From Acidimicrobiales bacterium (GTDB taxonomy: Bacteria; Actinomycetota; Acidimicrobiia; Acidimicrobiales; Poriferisodaliceae): DNA of 9,725 nucleotides. The stretch spans positions 1 to 9,725 of the forward strand of contig JAHDHM010000111.1 in NCBI GenBank assembly GCA_020631315.1, given 5' to 3'. A program made the position numbers and the translations under genes. This document shows positions 1 through 6,629 of the stretch, in pieces. Numbering within the stretch: the stretch's first letter is position 1; each line of letters opens with the position of its first letter. The notes beneath the pieces were generated by a model that saw nothing but the letters and a program-made list of their open reading frames with translations, had not been told where the DNA came from and did no database searches.

Positions 1-467
1 GGCGTTCGCAGGAAGGCGAGCGCATGGCCCGCTGCGGGCGCATCGACCAGGACGAGATGATCGGGATGCCGCTCGGCGAGCTGACGGATGCGTCCGAGAA
101 CGACGAGATCGCGAACTCCCGGCGTCGCCGTGGCGATGAGATCGAGCATGCCGGTCTTGGCGAGGCGGTTGCCGAGCCGGCCGAGTCCGTGGTCGCCGAG
201 ATAGTGGGCGAGCGCGGTCGTCGGATCGACGGCGGCGACGTTCACCGCATCAGGCCGGCGCCTGCTCGGAGCCGTCGTGCGGTTCGTGTCGTCGCAGTCG
301 AGGAGTCGCCGGAGCGCCCCTGTACCGTCGACCTCCACGGCGAGGACCTGACGGCCCTCGTCAGCCGCGGCGAGCGCGGCGGCGGCAGTGACGGTGGTCT
401 TGCCGACGCCACCCTTCCCGGCAACGATGACGACCTGCGACGCAGCGAGCAACTGCGTTGGATCCAC
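1..467 (-). CDS. ArsA/Get3-family P-loop ATPase, N-terminal part (cut by window edge)
   Basis: The visible 155 residues are the N-terminal part of a SIMIBI-class ATPase of the ArsA/Get3 anion-transporting family. A deviant Walker A motif GKGGVGKTT lies at about residues 17-25. A strand ending VEVDG (44-48) sits where the family has its second nucleotide-binding element. Near the edge, LVLVDAPAAGHALAFLR matches the family's DTAPTGHTLRLL Walker B/switch region. I chose the GTG at 467-465, because GGAGG (476-472) lies 4 nt upstream and the P-loop follows at the usual distance. The reading frame stays open to the window edge. The gene diverges from the NfeD-like gene. In actinobacteria such ATPases often occur as tandem pairs beside a whiB gene (from memory, Rv3679/Rv3680 next to whiB4). 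Substrate is unknown; arsenite export is not implied. ParA/MinD-type ATPases are the alternative, but the DAPAAGH motif favours ArsA. Confidence 0.88.
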   Translation of the reverse strand, partial: MDPTQLLAASQVVIVAGKGGVGKTTVTAAAALAAADEGRQVLAVEVDGTGALRRLLDCDDTNRTTAPSRRRPDAVNVAAVDPTTALAHYLGDHGLGRLGNRLAKTGMLDLIATATPGVRDLVVLGRIRQLAERHPDHLVLVDAPAAGHALAFLRT

Positions 468-471
468 GTGA

Positions 472-481
472 CCTCCGGAGG
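472..481. promoter_or_regulatory. Palindromic Shine-Dalgarno serving two divergent genes
   Basis: CCTCCGGAGG is a perfect 10-bp palindrome in the 19-bp gap between two divergent GTG starts. Read on plus it gives GGAGG (477-481), 5 nt before the NfeD-like GTG at 487. Read on minus it gives GGAGG (476-472), 4 nt before the ArsA-like GTG at 467. It fixes both starts. There is no room for promoters in the gap, so each promoter must lie inside the opposite gene. Confidence 0.8.
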
Positions 482-486
482 ACGAC

Positions 487-1788
487 GTGCTCAGGCTAGC
501 GAGGCCGGTCATGGCCACCGTGTTGGTGTTCGTGACGTGTGTGGCCCTCCTCTCGACGGCGCCGCGTGCCGGGGCCCAGGATGCGCCCGACATCACCATC
601 GACGTGATCGAGGTCAGCGGGCTGATCGACCCGATCGCGGTGGCGTCGATCACGGGCCGAATCGCTGACGCAGAAGCGTCCGGCGCGCTCGCCCTCATCG
701 TCCAACTCAACAGCACCGGCGCCACGATCTCGCCCGACGAGATGGGCGAACTGCTGCAACGGATGCGGGACGCCGACCTGCTGGTGGCGGTGTGGGTCGG
801 CCAGAGCGGCTCCAAGGCGACCGGCGGTGCCACCTTCTTGTTGGACGCCGCCGACCTGGTCGGCGTCTCACCGGGCAGCGAGGTCGGCGATGTCGAGCCC
901 GAGTACCTCACGCTCGTCGACGACGGCGGGGTCGCTCGCTACGAGGCGCTGGTCGGAGAGAGCACGGAGGACATCGGCGCCATCCAGGCCGGCGTGGCTG
1001 ACGTGTTCGCGCCGCTGCTGGGCGACATGATTCTCGAGATCGATGCGTTGGTACCGGAGACGCTCGCCGAGATCGACGACCCCGATGCCGAGGTGCCACA
1101 GCAGCGTCTCGTGGACGGTGTACAGGTCCGGCTCCAGAAGCTGAGCCTGGTCGACCAGCTCTTCCACACCGTCGCCAGCCCGGCGGTCGCCTACCTGCTG
1201 CTGCTCATCGGCCTGTCGATGATCCTGCTCGACTTCTACACCGCCGGCGTCGGCGTGGCCGGTGTGACCGGCGCAATCTGCCTCCTGCTCTCGTCCTACG
1301 GCCTCGGCGTGCTGTCGTTCCGCACCTGGGCGCTCGTGCTGCTCGTCCTGGCCATGTTCGCGTTCGCGATCGATGTCCAGACGGGCGTACCGCGCTTCTG
1401 GACGGGTGCCGGCACCGTCATGCTCGTCGTCGGCTCGTTGTTCTTGTGGGACGACCACGGCATGTCGTGGATCCCGTTGCTCACCGGCATCGGCCTCACC
1501 GTCGCCTTCGTGTTGTCCGGTATGCCGGCCCTCGTCCGCACCCGGTTCTCGACCACGACCATCGGCCGTGAGTGGATGATCGGCGAGATGGGTACCGCGC
1601 TCACCGACATCGACCCCGACGGCACCGTCGAGGTCCGTGGCGCCAAGTGGCGAGCCCGCACCAACCGACTCACACCGCTGGAGGCTGGTGTGCCGGCACG
1701 GGTCATCGCCATCGAAGGCACGATCCTCGAGGTCGAACCCGAGACAGGCGGCGCGATCGACTACCGCGAGATGCGGAACAAGGACTGA
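487..1788 (+). CDS. NfeD/ClpP-class membrane protein, probably protease-dead
   Basis: This 433-residue protein has the NfeD1b (NfeD long form) layout. It has a signal peptide (1-30, ending around AGA-Q), an extracytoplasmic ClpP/SPP-like domain (about 35-215), four to five membrane segments (about 230-350) and a C-terminal NfeD OB-fold (about 357-418, with GEMGTALTDIDPDGTVEVRG). Long NfeD proteins are membrane serine proteases with a Ser-Lys dyad and usually work with stomatin/SPFH partners in membrane quality control. Here the nucleophile motif, normally of ASAG type, reads KATGG, with Thr112 where Ser is expected. No lysine occurs between residues 111 and 217, so the dyad seems lost. The GTG start is supported by GGAGG 5 nt upstream; ATG at 511 is an alternative. 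No SPFH gene is adjacent. The family call is firm; loss of catalysis is inferred from motif position without an alignment. Confidence 0.87.
   Translation: MLRLARPVMATVLVFVTCVALLSTAPRAGAQDAPDITIDVIEVSGLIDPIAVASITGRIADAEASGALALIVQLNSTGATISPDEMGELLQRMRDADLLVAVWVGQSGSKATGGATFLLDAADLVGVSPGSEVGDVEPEYLTLVDDGGVARYEALVGESTEDIGAIQAGVADVFAPLLGDMILEIDALVPETLAEIDDPDAEVPQQRLVDGVQVRLQKLSLVDQLFHTVASPAVAYLLLLIGLSMILLDFYTAGVGVAGVTGAICLLLSSYGLGVLSFRTWALVLLVLAMFAFAIDVQTGVPRFWTGAGTVMLVVGSLFLWDDHGMSWIPLLTGIGLTVAFVLSGMPALVRTRFSTTTIGREWMIGEMGTALTDIDPDGTVEVRGAKWRARTNRLTPLEAGVPARVIAIEGTILEVEPETGGAIDYREMRNKD
493..498 (-). promoter_or_regulatory. Candidate -10 box for the ArsA-like gene
   Basis: On the minus strand this reads TAGCCT, a TANNNT -10 type hexamer, inside the signal-peptide codons of the NfeD-like gene. 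A start 7 nt downstream would give a leader of about 19 nt holding the GGAGG site. No convincing -35 is visible at 17-18 nt. This is a weak prediction based on position. Confidence 0.22.
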
Positions 1789-1808
1789 CCCTCCTCCACA
1801 ACAACCCC

Positions 1809-1838
1809 TTGTGCCTCAGGTCACACCGCCGCTAGATT
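1809..1838 (+). promoter_or_regulatory. Promoter of the whiB gene
   Basis: TTGTGC (1809-1814), an 18-nt spacer and TAGATT (1833-1838) form a plausible housekeeping-type promoter in the 80-bp gap after the NfeD-like gene. The predicted start near 1846 gives a leader of about 23 nt ending in a G-run (1858-1863), 5 nt before the TTG start. The -35 sequence and spacing closely resemble those upstream of the Fe-S carrier gene. Confidence 0.5.
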
Positions 1839-1868
1839 CCGCGACGGGGAAGTGACCGGGGGGTCGAA

Positions 1869-2123
1869 TTGGCTGCGATTCAGCACAGCGAGTGGCAGGA
1901 CCAGGCAGCATGTCGAGGTCCGCAGGCGGCGGTGTTCTTCCCGCCCCCGCATCACGAGCGCCGTGACGAGAAGCGTGAGCGAGAGCTGCGAGCCAAGGCG
2001 ATCTGCCAGCAGTGCAGCGTGCGAGGAGCGTGCCTCGAGTACGCCGTCCAGATCCGTGAGCAGCACGGCATCTGGGGCGGTCAGTCCGAGTCGGAACGTC
2101 GCCATCTCATGGCGGTCCGCTGA
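1869..2123 (+). CDS. WhiB-family Fe-S transcriptional regulator
   Basis: This 84-residue protein has all WhiB hallmarks: four cysteines (C15, C46, C49, C55; spacing C-x30-C-x2-C-x5-C), which in the family bind a redox- and NO-sensitive 4Fe-4S cluster, and the GIWGG turn (67-71) used to contact the sigma factor. A basic tail with ERRHLMAVR follows. The family acts in the cytoplasm with the principal sigma factor at target promoters. The start is TTG at 1869, because a stop codon (TAG, 1833) lies upstream in frame, no ATG/GTG intervenes, and a G-rich ribosome site sits 5 nt before. The N-terminal Trp9-Gln-Asp before C15 is typical. The gap between C15 and C46, filled by a charged stretch (E30-R41), is longer than I recall for WhiB1-4. 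Proximity to the ArsA-like gene suggests a whiB4-like ancestry, which is unproven. It converges on selB. Confidence 0.92.
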   Translation: MAAIQHSEWQDQAACRGPQAAVFFPPPHHERRDEKRERELRAKAICQQCSVRGACLEYAVQIREQHGIWGGQSESERRHLMAVR

Positions 2124-2135
2124 GCTTTCCGGGGT

Positions 2136-2150
2136 GACGGCGACGCCGTC
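2136..2150. terminator. Short hairpin between convergent whiB and selB
   Basis: GACGGC (2136-2141), a 3-nt loop and GCCGTC (2145-2150) form a 6-bp perfect stem in the 33-bp gap between the whiB and selB stop codons. There is no T-run on either strand, as is common for actinobacterial hairpin terminators. Its position suggests a bidirectional role, but in such GC-rich DNA a 6-bp stem could be chance. Confidence 0.35.
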
Positions 2151-2156
2151 GACGCC

Positions 2157-3881
2157 TCAGTCGGGGATCTCGGGGAGCCGAGGTCCAGCCACGCGCACGT
2201 CGCCACGTCGCCGTGTGATGCCCGTGGCATCGAGGTGCCCCATGAGCGGCACCGCGTGTTTGCGGGTGTTGCCGAGCCGACCCCGGACCTCGGACACGGT
2301 GACGCCGTCGGGCTGTTCGGCCAACATCCGTGCGAGCTCGATGGCCGCCTTCTCGATGCCCGCAGGGGTGAAGTAGCGCCCCTCCACGGCCAGCAGCTGC
2401 CCGCGTTGGACCAGACCGCGCAGCTCGTCGGCGGGGACGCCGTCGGGGTCGGGAGGGGAGAACGGCGCAGCATCGACGGCGCTGACGTACGGGTGATCGG
2501 CGAAGACGTCCGTCGTGCCGCGAAGGCGGGCGAGACCCGCATCGATCACCACGTCGTCGAACGTGTCGACGGCAGCCCGTTGCCGTTCGTCGAGCTGGGC
2601 GAGATCGACACCGCGGTCGCCGGCGGACTCGATCAGGTCGTGTGTCGCGGCCACGTGCGCCGCGAGCACTGCGGGGTCGACGACCCACGACGCCAGGGAA
2701 GGGTCACGTCGTTCGCCGGTCAGCAGCAGGAGTTCGTCGGCATCGACCCAACCGCGCTCGGCGATCACCCGGTCGACATCGCGATCGGGCTGGGCGGTTG
2801 CGGCGGACAGCTTCGGGTCGACGTCGAGGATCTCGCCGCCGCCGATCGTCTCCTGCCGCCCGAACTCGCGCAGCACGAACCGGTCGCCGGGCAGCAGTGG
2901 GAGCGGTTCCTCCAGGTGCAGCCTGACGTTGCCGGTGTCGCCGGGAAGGAGCGCGGCGTCGCCGAGCACGCGGAGCTTCACCGGGAACTCACCCGATCCG
3001 AGGTACATGGCGAACGCGCCGCGCCGCGACACCTCGTGATCGAGGCGGTCCAGGACCTGGAGGCGGGCATCGACACGCCGTGTGCGGAACCACTGGCCGT
3101 CGCGGATGACCGCGTCACCCCGGCCGAGATCGGCACGATCGACGCCGCTGAGATTGATCGCGAGCCGGTTGCCGGGCCCGACCTTGGTGCGGTCCTTGCC
3201 CTGCGACTGGAGCGCACGGACCCGAGCGGTGACGCCCGCCGGCTCGACCCGGACCTCGTCGTCGACGCGGATCGTGCCACCCGACAACGTGCCCGTGACG
3301 ATGGTGCCGGCGCCCTTGGCGGCGAAGACCCGGTCGATCCACATGCGGGGCCGGCGGTGGTCGGCCGAGGTGGGCACCGTGGCGGTGAGTTCGTCGAGCG
3401 CGTCCTTCAGATCGTCGAGGCCGGTGCCGTCGATGCTGTCGACGGCGATGATCGGGGCCTCTTCGAGGAAGGTGCCCTCGAGGTGCTCCGCGACGTCGAG
3501 ACGGGCGAGCTCAGCGAGGTCCTCGTCGACCAGACTGGCCATGGTGAGCGCGACGACGCCGTTCGACATGCCGAGCATCTGGAGGATGCGCAGGTGTTCC
3601 TCGGACTGTGGCTTCCAGCCCTCGGTCGCGGCGACGACGAAGAGGCAGGCGTCGACCGCGCCGACGCCGGCGAGCATGTTCTTGATGAAGCGAACGTGAC
3701 CCGGCACGTCCACGAAGCTGATGCCTCGGCCGGACGGCAGCTGAGTCCATGCGAAGCCGAGGTCGATGGTCAGGCCGCGGGCCTTCTCCTCGGCGAGCCG
3801 GTCGGGATCGATGCTGGTGAGTGCGCGGACGAGCGTCGACTTGCCGTGGTCGACGTGGCCGGCGGTGGCGACGACGTGCAC
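2157..3881 (-). CDS. selB: Selenocysteine-specific elongation factor SelB
   Basis: SelB brings Sec-tRNA(Sec) to the ribosome at UGA codons marked by a SECIS hairpin. This 574-residue protein has the EF-Tu-like G domain: G1 GHVDHGKST (8-16), [11 protein letters not shown] (34-44), G3 DVPGH (58-62), and the SelB-like [14 protein letters not shown] (87-100). Two beta-barrel domains follow (about 176-345; [18 protein letters not shown] is characteristic), then the C-terminal winged-helix SECIS-binding region (about 346-574), ending with [17 protein letters not shown] (535-551). E. coli SelB has 614 residues, so length is near normal. The start is GTG, directly abutting the selA stop (TGAGTG), which implies translational coupling. 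Oddity: the G4 motif, normally T/NKxD, reads T113-M-A-S116, removing the usual lysine and the guanine-contacting aspartate. Identification is secure; activity with GTP is open. Confidence 0.95.
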   Translation of the reverse strand: MHVVATAGHVDHGKSTLVRALTSIDPDRLAEEKARGLTIDLGFAWTQLPSGRGISFVDVPGHVRFIKNMLAGVGAVDACLFVVAATEGWKPQSEEHLRILQMLGMSNGVVALTMASLVDEDLAELARLDVAEHLEGTFLEEAPIIAVDSIDGTGLDDLKDALDELTATVPTSADHRRPRMWIDRVFAAKGAGTIVTGTLSGGTIRVDDEVRVEPAGVTARVRALQSQGKDRTKVGPGNRLAINLSGVDRADLGRGDAVIRDGQWFRTRRVDARLQVLDRLDHEVSRRGAFAMYLGSGEFPVKLRVLGDAALLPGDTGNVRLHLEEPLPLLPGDRFVLREFGRQETIGGGEILDVDPKLSAATAQPDRDVDRVIAERGWVDADELLLLTGERRDPSLASWVVDPAVLAAHVAATHDLIESAGDRGVDLAQLDERQRAAVDTFDDVVIDAGLARLRGTTDVFADHPYVSAVDAAPFSPPDPDGVPADELRGLVQRGQLLAVEGRYFTPAGIEKAAIELARMLAEQPDGVTVSEVRGRLGNTRKHAVPLMGHLDATGITRRRGDVRVAGPRLPEIPD

Positions 3882-5144
3882 TCAGCCCGCCTGCAGTGCG
3901 GAGAGGGTGTCGATGATGCGCTCGTCGTCCGTGGCGTCGATGGTGCGCAGGTCGAGCAGGGTGGCGCCGTCGACCACGCGGCCGATGATCGGGCGGTCCT
4001 GAGCTCGGAGCTCGCCGGAACGATCGCCGTCGAGGCGGATCGCCACAGACTCGATGGTGGCGGTCGGCAGTGCGCCACCACCAGGGGTCGCGTGTGCGTC
4101 GACGACCTCCCCGACACCCGACGAGGCGACGATGGCCTCGGCGCGGCGCCGAAGCGGTCCGACGGGCGCGGTCGCCATGCGCCAGAAGTCAATGGCCTGA
4201 CCATCGCGGGCGAGATAGGCCAGTGCGACCTCCTGGAGCGCCTCGAGCACGAGGTCACCCGGCCGGAGCGCCCGCATGAGCGGGTGCGTGGCGCAGCGCT
4301 CGACCAGCTCGGCCGAGCCGGCGATGATGCCGCACTGGGGGCCGCCGAGCAGCTTGTCGCCGGAGAACATGACGAGGTCTGCACCCTGGTCGAGGCTCTG
4401 CTTCACCGCCGGTTCGTCGCCGAGCCAGGCCGGACGGCCGGACTTCAACCAGGGGCACTGCTCGTCGAGCAGACCGCTGCCCAGGTCGGCGATCACCGGG
4501 ACGCCGAGCGTCGCGAGTTGCTTGATCTCGACGTTCTCCTGGAAGCCCTCGATCCGGTAGTTGCTCGGATGGACCTTGAGCACGGCGGTGATGTCGTCGT
4601 TGGCCGCGATGGCCCGTTCGAAGTCGGCGAGGCGGGTCCGGTTCGTCGTGCCGACCTCGACGAGCCGCGACCCGGACTGTTCCAGCACCTCGGGAACACG
4701 AAAGCCGCCGCCGATCTCGACCAGCTCACCGCGCGACACCGGCACGGCCCCGCCCTTGGCGACGGCTGCGAGGCCGAGCATGACCGCAGCGGCACAGTTG
4801 TTGACGACGATGGCTGCCTCGGCGCCGCCTGCTCGGGCGATGAGCGATCCGACACGGGCCTGCCGGCTGCCGCGCTTGCCGTCCTCGAGATCCAGCTCGA
4901 GGTTCGAGTAGCCGCTGTCGCGGTGCATCGCGATCGGGGCGCGGCCCATGTTCGTGTGGAGGAGCACGCCGGTCGCGTTGATGACCGGCACCAGCAGGCG
5001 ACGCTCGGCCCGACGCACGTACTCGTCGAAGTCGTCGTGTCGTCCGGCGGCGATCGCCGCCCTCGCCGCGTCGACGAGCAGCGGATGGGGCAGCGGGCTG
5101 TCCGCGCGTGAGCGCGCCAGCGTGTCGACGGACGGTGGATGCAC
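3882..5144 (-). CDS. selA: L-seryl-tRNA(Sec) selenium transferase SelA
   Basis: SelA is a PLP enzyme that converts Ser-tRNA(Sec) to Sec-tRNA(Sec) using selenophosphate made by SelD. The 420 residues carry family blocks in order: N-terminal PPSVDTLA (3-10), which in bacterial SelA belongs to the tRNA-binding N-domain; [16 protein letters not shown] (55-70); EVGTTNRT (163-170); ADLGSG (219-224); and [13 protein letters not shown] (260-272), whose Lys264 is the expected PLP Schiff-base residue. TPGGGALP follows near the C-terminal domain. Length is slightly below E. coli SelA (463). The GTG start at 5144 is preferred because the conserved PSVD block begins immediately after it and no upstream ribosome site is visible. 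It is the first gene of the selA-selB operon and diverges from fxsA. Catalytic motifs look intact. Confidence 0.96.
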   Translation of the reverse strand: MHPPSVDTLARSRADSPLPHPLLVDAARAAIAAGRHDDFDEYVRRAERRLLVPVINATGVLLHTNMGRAPIAMHRDSGYSNLELDLEDGKRGSRQARVGSLIARAGGAEAAIVVNNCAAAVMLGLAAVAKGGAVPVSRGELVEIGGGFRVPEVLEQSGSRLVEVGTTNRTRLADFERAIAANDDITAVLKVHPSNYRIEGFQENVEIKQLATLGVPVIADLGSGLLDEQCPWLKSGRPAWLGDEPAVKQSLDQGADLVMFSGDKLLGGPQCGIIAGSAELVERCATHPLMRALRPGDLVLEALQEVALAYLARDGQAIDFWRMATAPVGPLRRRAEAIVASSGVGEVVDAHATPGGGALPTATIESVAIRLDGDRSGELRAQDRPIIGRVVDGATLLDLRTIDATDDERIIDTLSALQAG

Positions 5145-5151
5145 GTGTTCG

Positions 5152-5157
5152 AGGATA
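5152..5157 (-). promoter_or_regulatory. -10 box for a possibly leaderless selA-selB transcript
   Basis: On the minus strand TATCCT ends exactly 7 nt before the selA GTG, so the expected transcription start coincides with the first base of the start codon. No Shine-Dalgarno precedes the GTG. Both facts suit a leaderless mRNA, which is common in actinobacteria. The -35 region (about 5175-5180, TGGCCG) is poor, so confidence is moderate. Confidence 0.4.
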
Positions 5158-5233
5158 CGGACGGTGCGCCTCGACGGCCACGGCGCTCCCTCACCCGGCC
5201 CCCGGCGCCGGCCGGTCCAGCGGCGGCCGTCGA

Positions 5234-5257
5234 TAGGGTGAACCCCCCGTCGAAAGG
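5234..5257 (+). promoter_or_regulatory. Candidate -10 box and RBS for fxsA-NUDIX operon
   Basis: TAGGGT (5234-5239) fits TANNNT and lies 24 nt before the fxsA GTG. AAAGG (5253-5257) sits 6 nt before that start and supports it. No recognisable -35 was found in the GC-rich stretch 5205-5217. The 119-bp selA/fxsA gap (5145-5263) holds nothing else I can identify, including no tRNA(Sec). Confidence 0.33.
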
Positions 5258-5263
5258 CCTGCC

Positions 5264-5668
5264 GTGGGCTACCTCGTCCTGGCGTTCATCATCGTCCCGC
5301 TCCTCGAGCTCGCCGTCATCATCCAGGTCGGCCAGGGACTCGGTGTGCTTCCGACCATCGGGTTGCTGCTCGTCGTGAGCATCGTCGGGGCCTGGCTCGT
5401 CAAGTTCCAGGGCCTCGGCGTCATGAACCGCATCCGCCGCCAGCTCGCCGCCGGCCAGATGCCCACCGACGAACTCGTCAACGGCGTCCTGATCCTCGTC
5501 GCCGGCGCGCTGATGCTCACGCCCGGCTTCATCACCGATGCGGTCGGCCTGGCGCTGCTGTTTCCACCGAGCCGCGCCGTCGTGCGACGATTCCTGGCGC
5601 AACGGTTCCGGGCCAGCATCATCACCGGCCCAGGTTCCGGACCAGACGGGGTCATCATCGACCCCTGA
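5264..5668 (+). CDS. fxsA: FxsA-family membrane protein
   Basis: This 134-residue protein aligns by eye along its whole length with FxsA, the membrane protein whose overexpression in E. coli suppresses F-plasmid exclusion of phage T7; the normal cellular role is unknown. Visible features are hydrophobic segments at about 3-20 and 27-46, a polar linker with VMNRIRRQLAAGQMPTDELVNG (53-74, family-typical), a third hydrophobic segment with LTPGFITDAVG (85-95), then PPSRAVVRR and a short polar tail ending DGVIIDP. The GTG start has AAAGG 6 nt upstream. The stop is 14 nt before the NUDIX start, so the two are probably co-transcribed. It diverges from selA; a functional link to selenium is not implied. 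Confidence 0.9.
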   Translation: MGYLVLAFIIVPLLELAVIIQVGQGLGVLPTIGLLLVVSIVGAWLVKFQGLGVMNRIRRQLAAGQMPTDELVNGVLILVAGALMLTPGFITDAVGLALLFPPSRAVVRRFLAQRFRASIITGPGSGPDGVIIDP

Positions 5669-5682
5669 TCCAGGGGGAATCG

Positions 5683-6483
5683 ATGACCGAACAGCTCGAA
5701 CCGCGGCCCGCAGCCACGGTCCTGTTGGTGCGCGACGGCGCCGACGAGATCGAGGTGTTCATGCTGCGGCGCAACCTCAACAGCGACTTCGTCGGTGGGG
5801 CGTACGTGTTCCCCGGTGGCGGGGTCGATGCCTCGGACCGCGAGGACCCGGATCTCGGGAACGTCTGCGCAGGCCTCGACGATGCGGGGGCGAGCGCGCA
5901 GCTCGGGGTCGCATCCGGCGGGCTGGCCTACTGGGTCGCTGCCGTTCGGGAGTGCTTCGAGGAGGCAGGGGTCCTGCTGGCTGGCCGAGACGGCGACTAC
6001 ATCCGGTTCAGCGACCCCGACGTGGCTGCACGCTTCGACGAGGCCCGGCCACAGGTGTACTCCGGCGACCTACGAGTCGCGGCGCTGTGCGAGCGAGAGG
6101 GCCTCACGATCCAGCTCGACGAGATCGTCTACCTCAGCCACTGGATCACGCCCGTCGGTCCGCCGAGGCGCTTCGACACGCGGTTCTTCGTCGCCCGGAT
6201 GCCCGAGGAGCAGACGCCGTTGCACGACGGCGGCGAGACGGTCGCCAGCGAGTGGATCGGGGTGCGAACCGCGCTGGAACGTCAGCGGGCCGGAGAGTTC
6301 GAGATGATCTTCCCGACGATCCGCAACCTCGAGGACGTCGCGCAGTTCGACACGGTCGACGAACTGATGACCGGTGTGCGGGCCCGCGACGAGGTGCCGC
6401 CGATCCTGCCGAAGATCGTGCGTGGCGAGGACGGACAGATGTCGATCCTGATGCCTGACCAACCGGGCTACGACGAGGCCTGA
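5683..6483 (+). CDS. NUDIX hydrolase, NUDT19-like (possible CoA diphosphatase)
   Basis: This 266-residue protein has a NUDIX fold with a split Nudix box. The opening FPGGGVD (43-49) is separated from the catalytic helix RECFEEAGV (89-97) by about 28 extra residues compared with the classic G-x5-E-x7-RE-x2-EE-x-GU spacing. The metal-binding glutamates E93 and E94 are present. Such an insertion and the following segment (LSHWITPVGPPRRFDTRFFVA, about 150-170) are typical of the NUDT19/RP2 group, whose studied animal members hydrolyse CoA and acyl-CoAs. The ATG start has AGGGGGA 4 nt upstream. It is the second gene after fxsA. The substrate here is inferred from family only; other diphosphate substrates are possible. 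A weak 4-bp hairpin follows the stop. Confidence 0.87.
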   Translation: MTEQLEPRPAATVLLVRDGADEIEVFMLRRNLNSDFVGGAYVFPGGGVDASDREDPDLGNVCAGLDDAGASAQLGVASGGLAYWVAAVRECFEEAGVLLAGRDGDYIRFSDPDVAARFDEARPQVYSGDLRVAALCEREGLTIQLDEIVYLSHWITPVGPPRRFDTRFFVARMPEEQTPLHDGGETVASEWIGVRTALERQRAGEFEMIFPTIRNLEDVAQFDTVDELMTGVRARDEVPPILPKIVRGEDGQMSILMPDQPGYDEA

Positions 6484-6547
6484 ATCGGGTTCGTCCCGTT
6501 CGAGCTCACCTCACCGCGACGTCGCTGACATCGCCGTGCCGGTTCCG

Positions 6548-6577
6548 TTGTGGACGCACGCTCGCAGTCGGTACAAT
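6548..6577 (+). promoter_or_regulatory. Promoter of the A-type Fe-S carrier gene
   Basis: TTGTGG (6548-6553), an 18-nt spacer and TACAAT (6572-6577) form the best promoter in the window. The start near 6584-6585 gives a leader of about 45 nt ending in GGAGGA (6618-6623), 6 nt before the ATG. It lies in the 146-bp gap after the NUDIX gene, so this gene is likely its own unit. The rest of the gap shows nothing I can name. Confidence 0.6.
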
Positions 6578-6629
6578 TTCGCTACCTGACGCCCCGTGTG
6601 GGCGCACCCATTCGTACGGAGGACCCACG

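Noticed and set aside
24..668. Plus-strand open frame of 214 codons across the ArsA-like and NfeD-like starts
   Set aside because: It is antisense to the P-loop ATPase, whose GKGGVGKTT motif is unmistakable, and overlaps the NfeD-like signal peptide in another frame.
3840..3881. SECIS hairpin just after the selA UGA
   Set aside because: Only short self-complementary words (such as GTCGAC, GCCGGC) were found, not a bulged stem with a defined apical loop. The bases are also fixed by the SelB P-loop GHVDHGKST.
4436..4460. GGACTTCAACCAGG string resembling a tRNA(Sec) anticodon region
   Set aside because: It lies within SelA codons, and the flanks do not form acceptor, D or T stems. No selC was found in any intergenic gap.
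2235..5111. A 958-codon open frame on the plus strand, antisense to selB and selA
   Set aside because: It has no recognisable domain, and its composition (rich in Arg, Gly, Ala, Asp, His) is what antisense reading of GC-rich genes gives. SelA and SelB on the minus strand have clear family motifs throughout. No ribosome site supports it.
6486..6498. CGGG-loop-CCCG hairpin after the NUDIX gene as terminator
   Set aside because: The stem is only 4 bp with no T-run; this is expected by chance in such GC-rich DNA.
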